A stretch of DNA of 28,460 nucleotides from Roseiarcus sp035606915 (lineage in GTDB: Bacteria; Pseudomonadota; Alphaproteobacteria; Rhizobiales; Beijerinckiaceae): contig DATNDU010000090.1 in assembly GCA_035606915.1 (NCBI GenBank), positions 1 to 28,460 on the forward strand, in the 5' to 3' direction. Of this stretch, positions 23,023-28,460 are shown in pieces. The notes below the pieces were generated by a model, which made no database searches, was not told where the DNA came from, and was given only the letters and a program-made list of their open reading frames with translations. How positions within the stretch are numbered: the first letter of the stretch is position 1; each line of letters opens with the position of its first letter. A program made the translations under genes and the position numbers.

Positions 23023-25140
23023 TTACGGATGATCGTAGCCGACGATAGCCTCCAGCCGCGGCAGGCCGCTTAGCGCATGAGCGGCCAGGCGCCCCGACAT
23101 CACCGCCGCCTCGACGCAGCCGGCGTTGTAGCCGCAATCCGTCCAGTCGCCGGCCAGCGTCAGATTGTCATAAGTATTGTCGAGCGGCGAGATGCGATGC
23201 ACGAGGCTGCCGGGCAGCATCAGCACGTAACGGTCGCTCGGGTTGACGTTGGCGGTCCAGAATTGCGACGCGAAGCGCGCTTCGCCTTCGCGGGCTTGCG
23301 GGTCGATCAGCCAATCGAAACGGAACGCGCCGGGCCCGGCGGCCTGCGGCCAAAGTTCGTGCAGGTCGCGCTTGAGAAAGGCGATGGCGTTGTCGCGCAC
23401 GGCGGCGCGCATCGTGGCCTCATACTCCGGCGCGGCTTCGCCGTCGGCGAGCACATTGCAGAAATAGGCGATCGATTTCGGCGCGCTCGCCCACGCCTCC
23501 AGCGTCGTCAGATGCGTCATGTCGGCCCAGGTGTCGAACGGCTTGGCGAAACCGGCGAGCGTCACCGACGGATCGCTCCAACCGAGCGCGGCGGCGTCGC
23601 GGTCGAGCCAGATCTGGAACGCCTGCGTCGCCACCGTCTTCACGTGCGCGACCATCGCTTGCCAACGCGGATCGCGAGCGACGATCTCGCGCGCCACGAA
23701 TGGGATGGCGCCGACGCCGACGCCGAGCACGACAAAATCGAAATCCTGCGTCACCCGCAGCGTCTTGCGGGCGACGGCGCGCTGGTCCCAGTGCGACTCG
23801 AAGCGCGAGTCCTGCGCCTGCAAGCGCGCGCCGCCGGCAAGCTGGGCGAAATCAGGCTGCGCGGGCCAACTCGGCAGCCCCTTGATGTCGACCAGCGGCT
23901 GGTATTGCCCGCCGCCCGCCATCTCCGCCTGCACGTCGAATTCGAGCCCCGCGATATAGGGCCTTTCGCCCGGCGCCAGCCGCTCGGCGAGCTTGAGGTT
24001 GTCCAGCCGATGGAAGAACTCGAACCGCACGCCGCGTCGCCTCAAGACTTCATAGAGCGGCGCGAACACGCAATCGCCCATGCCGGCGCGCATCTTCCAG
24101 AAAAATCCGCCGCGATAGGTGAAGAACATCCGCAGCGCGCCGCGCAGGCCCTGCCCGGCCGCGATCCCCGGCTTTTCCGGGTCGCCGTCCTCATAGGCCA
24201 GCGCCAGATCATAAAGCGCGCGCACGAAACCCGATTGCAGCGCCCGCTCCGAGGCGCCGTTGAGGCGCAGGAACTCGCGGCAGTCGAAATGGTCGATGGC
24301 GCTCAGGCCGCGCGGGTCGCTCATCAGCCGAAAGCGCGCGACGCCGACCAGAAAGGCAAGCACGAGGTCGATGACGTCCCACTTGCGGCGCAGGTTAGGG
24401 TCGAGATCGACGAGCCGGCCCAGTTCGCCGCGCACCGCCGAGGCGAGGCTGTCGACGAGACGCACCAACAAAGCCTCCGGGAACACCGGCAGCGCCCGCA
24501 GCGCCCCGGTCAGCACCGCCAGCGCCTCGCTGACGCCGCCCGCCGCCGTCAGCGCCCCGGCGCCGAGCAGCCGCGAGGCTCGCTCGACCAACAAATCGAC
24601 GCCGCCGGCCGCCTCGGGCCGCGCGCCGTTCTTGTCGCGGCTGCGCGCGCTGAACAGCAGCGCCCGCAGCAACGCCACGGCGCGCGCGACGTAGTTGGCG
24701 AGCGTGAACGGGCTGTTCGGGCCGATGGGGTCGCCGGGCAGGCCAGGCGCCGGCGGGAACAGCGCCAGCCAGGCGCCCCATTGCCCGCCGCCGAAGCGGT
24801 CGGCGACGCCGACGTGCGAATCGGGAAAGAAGGCGTCGCGCCAGGTCGCGATCGGGCAGGTCTCGGGATCGCGCCCGGCCTCGGCATAGGCGGCGCGCAC
24901 AAGCGCGAAGGCGTTTTCGTAGAAGCCGAGCCAGATATGCAGCCCGTGTTCCTCGATGCGGCCAGCCGGCCCCCGCCCCGAGGCGCCCTTGCCGCCGAGC
25001 CGCCAGCCAAGCTGATAGACGGTGACGGTGAATCGCCCGGCGTGTTCCGGCTGGGTCAGTTCGAAGGCGGCGGTGATCGCGGCGCAGCCGCCACCGATCA
25101 CCGCAACCTTGATCGGCCGGCTCGCCCCGCCTTGTGTCAA
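23023..25140 (-). CDS. FAD-dependent oxidoreductase of the phytoene desaturase type
   Basis: The most likely start is TTG 25140, which overlaps the TGA of the upstream gene (TTGA, 25140-25137) and gives 705 residues. An in-frame upstream start at 25269 would add 43 Arg-rich residues inside the upstream gene and looks wrong. KVAVIGGGCAAITAAF (11-26) is the FAD-binding fold, with Ala in place of the third Gly. RLGGKGASGR follows, and RIEEHGLHIWLGFYEN near 61-76 resembles plant-type carotene desaturases. The C-terminus has LTLAGDWTDCGYNAGCVEAA, the usual FAD-contacting block. It is longer than typical desaturases (about 450-580 residues) by a central helical insert. It probably oxidises or isomerises a hydrophobic, perhaps isoprenoid, substrate. 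Confidence 0.85.
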   Translation of the reverse strand: MTQGGASRPIKVAVIGGGCAAITAAFELTQPEHAGRFTVTVYQLGWRLGGKGASGRGPAGRIEEHGLHIWLGFYENAFALVRAAYAEAGRDPETCPIATWRDAFFPDSHVGVADRFGGGQWGAWLALFPPAPGLPGDPIGPNSPFTLANYVARAVALLRALLFSARSRDKNGARPEAAGGVDLLVERASRLLGAGALTAAGGVSEALAVLTGALRALPVFPEALLVRLVDSLASAVRGELGRLVDLDPNLRRKWDVIDLVLAFLVGVARFRLMSDPRGLSAIDHFDCREFLRLNGASERALQSGFVRALYDLALAYEDGDPEKPGIAAGQGLRGALRMFFTYRGGFFWKMRAGMGDCVFAPLYEVLRRRGVRFEFFHRLDNLKLAERLAPGERPYIAGLEFDVQAEMAGGGQYQPLVDIKGLPSWPAQPDFAQLAGGARLQAQDSRFESHWDQRAVARKTLRVTQDFDFVVLGVGVGAIPFVAREIVARDPRWQAMVAHVKTVATQAFQIWLDRDAAALGWSDPSVTLAGFAKPFDTWADMTHLTTLEAWASAPKSIAYFCNVLADGEAAPEYEATMRAAVRDNAIAFLKRDLHELWPQAAGPGAFRFDWLIDPQAREGEARFASQFWTANVNPSDRYVLMLPGSLVHRISPLDNTYDNLTLAGDWTDCGYNAGCVEAAVMSGRLAAHALSGLPRLEAIVGYDHP

Positions 25141-28100
25141 CCGGCCGCCGCGCGGTCGCGGGCGCACAACGCGGCGAGCCGCGCTTCGAGCCTCTCCACC
25201 GCCGCGCGCGCCCCCTGCGCCCGCGCGATTTCGAGGCCGCGCAAGATGTCGGCTTCGGCGGCGCGGCAATCCGGCTGCGGGCGCGCCAAGACTATATGCG
25301 CGCGCGCCTCATAGGCGCGCGGCAGATTGACGTGATCGTGGAATTCGCGGTTGAGCGCTATCGCCTCGCTCGCCAGCGCCAGCGCCTCGTCGAAACGGCC
25401 AAGCGCACATTCGATCAACGCCAGATGCTGGGTGAACAGCCCGAGCAGCGTGCCGCAACCGGCCTTACGCCAGGCCGCCATCGTCGACAGCATAAGCTCG
25501 CGCGCCGCCTCGTTATCCCCGAGCCCGGCCATCGCTATCGCGCAATAGGCGCGCGCGCTTTGCAGCCAGACGCCGAAACCCTGCGCCTCGCAGATCGCCA
25601 CCGCCTCGCGCGCGTCCTTCAGCGCCTGTGCATAATCCTCGCGCTCGATTTGATAGGAGGAGGCGAAGCACAGCGTGTGGGCGAGGTCGAACGGTCGCTT
25701 GAGCCCGCGCGCCCAGGCGAGTGCGGCGCGATAGGCGCGCTGCGCGCCCTCCGGGTCGCCCATGCGGTAGAGCACGTTCGGCGCAACGCTGAGCGCCGAG
25801 GTCTTGGCGTCCGCCTCGCTCCAGTTGATGCGACAGGCCTCCGCGTTGGCGTCGTAGACCTCGGGCGCGCGCTTCAGGCGCATGAGGATCTCGTCGCCGA
25901 ACTGGCCGGTGATGTTGAGGACATAGGCGAGCGTCGCGTCGCTCTCGACGATAAACAGCGGCGCCCCGGTCTCGTCGGCGATCTTGGCGCAGGCGCCGAT
26001 CAGCGCCTCGGCCTGGATCTGGTCGCCGCGCACGGTCCAGAACTTGGCCAACCCGTGCAGCACCGGGAACAACGCCGCAGCGTCGCCCATCATGCCGCAG
26101 ATTTCGCGCGCCCGCGTCAGCGCCGCCTTGACCGCCTCGGCGGCATAGCCGCGCGCCGAAGCGAGGCTGACCGCCAGCAGTAGCAGCGCCTCAAGCTCCT
26201 TCTGCAAGCGCTCGACGCCCTGCGGCAGCATCTCCATCAGCGACAGCGCGGTCTCGAAATGCGCGATCGCCTCCGCGTGGCCGCCGCGCGCCGCCGCCTT
26301 CTTGCCGGCGTTGACATAATGCGGGATGGCGCTCGCGGGCTCGGCGCCGTTCATGAGATGGAAGGCGAGCCCCTCCGGCTGGGCCTCGCAGACATCGGCG
26401 AATTTCGCCGCCAGGGTGACGGCGATCTGTTGGTGCAGGGCGCGCCGGTCCGGCCGCAGCATCGATTCATAGGCCGCGTCGCGCATCAGCACGTGGCGGA
26501 ACTGGTAGCGCGTCGTCTCGCCGGCGCCGCTTTGGCTGACCAGCCCGGCCCGCTTCAGCGTCCCCATCGCTGCGCGCACCTGCACCAGCGGCGCGGCGGC
26601 GACCGCCACCATCAGGTCATAAGTAAAGCGCCGCCCAATGACCGCGCCAATATTGGCGAAGCGCCGCGCTGGCCCGAGCCGGTCGAGGCGGGCGACTAGC
26701 GAATCGTGCAGCGAGATCGGGATATGCGCCTCTTCGAACTCTTCCGCGGAATGGGCGGCGACGTGCTCAACCACCGAGCGGGTCAGCTCCTCCATATAAA
26801 ACGGGATGCCGCCGGAGCGCTCGATCACCTCGCCGACGAGGTCCGGCGAGATGGCGCCGGCCGCGACGTGGGTGCAGACGGCGCGCGCGCTGTCGAGGTC
26901 AAGCCGGGCGAGCTTGACACGGGTCGCCCTGTCCGAACCGCGCCACGGCGAGACGAACTCTGGTCGCGCGGTCACGATTGTCAGCACAGGCCGGTCGCCG
27001 GTGCGTTGGAACAGGCGGTCGAGCAGTTCCAGCGTACTGGCGTCGATCCAGTGCGCATCCTCGACGATGAGCAGCAGCGGGCCGGAAGCCGACCAGACAA
27101 GGGACAGCGCCAGCAGCGCCTCCATCGTCAGTTCGCGTCGCTTCTCGGGCGTCAGGGCATCGAGCGGGGTCGCAACCGGCTGCGCGATTTCGAGCAGCGA
27201 GGCGAACACCGCCTGCGTCATCGGGTCCGGCGTGCGTGGCCAGCCGAGCAGCCGGCCGAGCTTGTTGAGCCGCGCCGCCGCCGAATCGCGGCGCTCGAAC
27301 CCGGCCGCGCGCTCCAGTTGGCGGGCGACGGGACGGAAAGCGCTATTGACGCGCTCCGGCGTGCAATGAAGGTAGATGCGGGCGCTCGCCGCCGCGCCGA
27401 TCTTCGCATCGAACTCCTCGGCCAGCCGCGACTTGCCCATGCCGGCCTCGCCGATCAGCTCGACCATCTGGCCCCGCCCCTTCCGCGATTTCGCCCAGTG
27501 CTTGGCGAGGACGTCGAACTCGGCGCGGCGGCCAACGAAGGGCGTGCGCTGGCCGAGCAAGCGCGCCTGGAAGCGGCTGACGGCGGCGTTGCTCTGCTCG
27601 ACCTCCCAGGCCTGCATCGGCTGCGGAAAGCCGCGCAGCGCGATCGGGCCGAGATCGCGATAGGTAAAGAAGCCGCGCGTCACCTTGCGCGTCGCGTCGG
27701 CGATCAGCACCGCGCCGGGCTGAGCCGCCGATTGCAGCCGCGAGGCGAGGTTGAGGATGCGCCCGACCACCTCGACGGTGCGCTGGCGCGAGCGGCTGAC
27801 GCGACCGCGCAAGACCACGAGCCCGCTGGCGATGCCGGCGCGCGCCTCCAGCGCAATCGCGCGCTCGCGTTCGAGTTCGCGCACCGCGGCGACGATCTCC
27901 AGCGCCGCGTTAACGGCATTGGCGGCGTCGTCCTCATCGGCGCGCGGATAGCCGAAATAGGCGAGCACGCCGTCGCCCATGAACTTGGCGAGGAAGCCGC
28001 CGCGATCGCTGACGATGTCGTCGCAAAGCGTCTGGTAGCGCTCGATCAGCGCCATGAGATCTTCAGGGTCGAGCCGCTGCGACAGCGCCACAGAATCGAC

Positions 28101-28265
28101 GATGTCGCAGAACAGCACGGTCAGCGGCCGGCGCTCGGTCTGCGCCAACAGGTTGGCCGCTCCGCGGCCGCGCGATGGCGGGCGCGCGCCTTCAAGGCCT
28201 CGCCCGCAATGCTGACATTCCGACGCCTCCACTGGCGTCCGCCTTCGGCAATAGGGACAGATCAT
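25137..28265 (-). CDS. Class III nucleotidyl cyclase / AAA-ATPase / TPR signalling protein
   Basis: The 1042-residue protein starts at ATG 28265 (GGAGCG upstream), where a zinc ribbon begins (MICPYC, with Cys3, 6, 17 and 20). The cyclase domain (about 45-225) holds both metal aspartates, Asp54 (LFCDIVDS) and Asp98 (FMGDGVLAYFG). It also has Lys94 and the Asn172/Arg176 pair (GRILNLASRL), so it should be catalytically active. An ATPase domain follows with Walker A GEAGMGKS (272-279) and Walker B LLLIVEDAHWID. The C-terminal 450 residues are helical TPR-like repeats. Such proteins are thought to sense a signal through the ATPase/TPR part. A longer frame to 28439 exists but would include the promoter. 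It heads the operon and overlaps the next gene by 4 nt. Confidence 0.88.
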   Translation of the reverse strand: MICPYCRRRTPVEASECQHCGRGLEGARPPSRGRGAANLLAQTERRPLTVLFCDIVDSVALSQRLDPEDLMALIERYQTLCDDIVSDRGGFLAKFMGDGVLAYFGYPRADEDDAANAVNAALEIVAAVRELERERAIALEARAGIASGLVVLRGRVSRSRQRTVEVVGRILNLASRLQSAAQPGAVLIADATRKVTRGFFTYRDLGPIALRGFPQPMQAWEVEQSNAAVSRFQARLLGQRTPFVGRRAEFDVLAKHWAKSRKGRGQMVELIGEAGMGKSRLAEEFDAKIGAAASARIYLHCTPERVNSAFRPVARQLERAAGFERRDSAAARLNKLGRLLGWPRTPDPMTQAVFASLLEIAQPVATPLDALTPEKRRELTMEALLALSLVWSASGPLLLIVEDAHWIDASTLELLDRLFQRTGDRPVLTIVTARPEFVSPWRGSDRATRVKLARLDLDSARAVCTHVAAGAISPDLVGEVIERSGGIPFYMEELTRSVVEHVAAHSAEEFEEAHIPISLHDSLVARLDRLGPARRFANIGAVIGRRFTYDLMVAVAAAPLVQVRAAMGTLKRAGLVSQSGAGETTRYQFRHVLMRDAAYESMLRPDRRALHQQIAVTLAAKFADVCEAQPEGLAFHLMNGAEPASAIPHYVNAGKKAAARGGHAEAIAHFETALSLMEMLPQGVERLQKELEALLLLAVSLASARGYAAEAVKAALTRAREICGMMGDAAALFPVLHGLAKFWTVRGDQIQAEALIGACAKIADETGAPLFIVESDATLAYVLNITGQFGDEILMRLKRAPEVYDANAEACRINWSEADAKTSALSVAPNVLYRMGDPEGAQRAYRAALAWARGLKRPFDLAHTLCFASSYQIEREDYAQALKDAREAVAICEAQGFGVWLQSARAYCAIAMAGLGDNEAARELMLSTMAAWRKAGCGTLLGLFTQHLALIECALGRFDEALALASEAIALNREFHDHVNLPRAYEARAHIVLARPQPDCRAAEADILRGLEIARAQGARAAVERLEARLAALCARDRAAAG

Positions 28266-28426
28266 CGCTCCGAACCGCCCACGCCCCGCCCCGAATTGCG
28301 CCTCATCGAACGTCCATCGCAACGACGAGACACCCCGCACCCCGGCGCGTTGCGTGAAGGGTGAATTCGTCAGCGGCGCCGGGGAAATCTTGCGGTCGCA
28401 TCTTTCCGACTTTTGGCGAATTGCAA

Positions 28427-28455
28427 AGTTAACTCGCAAATCGGCCTTGCGTCAA
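28427..28455 (-). promoter_or_regulatory. Predicted promoter of the seven-gene operon
   Basis: On the minus strand TTGACG (28455-28450) and TTAACT (28432-28427) are 17 nt apart, a good housekeeping-type match. The predicted 5' leader to ATG 28265 is about 155 nt. This is the only promoter-like pair I found ahead of the run. Confidence 0.55.
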
Positions 28456-28460
28456 CGCAA
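28447..28460. promoter_or_regulatory. Possible operator palindrome over the -35 box
   Basis: TTGCGTCAACGCAA is an inverted repeat of TTGCG and CGCAA around TCAA. It covers the predicted -35 hexamer, so a bound regulator could block or recruit polymerase. It lies at the window edge and may extend beyond it. Confidence 0.35.

Noticed and set aside
23077..25314. Open frame of 745 codons on the plus strand opposite the FAD oxidoreductase
   Set aside because: Antisense shadow with Arg/His-rich composition and no motif. The minus-strand frame has FAD-binding signatures.

Overview
This window is high-GC DNA (about 65-70% by eye) from an alphaproteobacterium, most likely of the order Hyphomicrobiales. 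Three things support this: a LexA gene whose promoter carries the alphaproteobacterial SOS box GTTC-N7-GTTC, a DUF1849/EipB envelope protein, and an scpA-scpB pair of the rhizobial type. I cannot name the genus. I see no rRNA, tRNA, IS element, CRISPR array or prophage.

Left part (1-8497): housekeeping and envelope genes. A conserved protein of unknown function, cut by the window start, is translationally coupled to a YcbB-type L,D-transpeptidase. Divergent from it is a secreted protein with W-x-P-G-Y-W repeats and a long Lys/Pro/Glu tail. Next come a membrane fatty-acid hydroxylase/sterol desaturase-family protein, eipB, scpB, scpA and lexA, all on the minus strand. Between scpA and lexA lies a 361-bp gene-free stretch with a strong nested hairpin followed by a T-tract on the plus strand. 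It is a candidate small RNA or at least a plus-strand terminator.

Middle part (8498-15390): a palindromic intergenic element, then an EF-G-like GTPase with Ser instead of His in its D-x-P-G-H motif. Divergent from it is a UbiH/COQ6-type FAD monooxygenase. A ParDE-type toxin-antitoxin pair, purH, a small secreted Cys-rich protein and a DUF2721 membrane protein follow.

Right part (15387-28460): the most interesting region. Seven minus-strand genes, with overlaps or short gaps at nearly every junction, run from a class III nucleotidyl cyclase/AAA-ATPase/TPR protein through a phytoene-desaturase-like FAD oxidoreductase, an unrecognised 215-aa protein, a trans-polyprenyl diphosphate synthase, a 1147-aa protein with two degenerate acetoacetate-decarboxylase-like modules, a saccharopine-dehydrogenase-like NAD(P) enzyme and a class III PLP aminotransferase. 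The set looks like an uncharacterised isoprenoid-linked biosynthetic operon headed by its own sensor/regulator. The product cannot be deduced from sequence alone. A -35/-10 pair with an overlapping TTGCG-N4-CGCAA palindrome sits at the right edge and could drive the operon.
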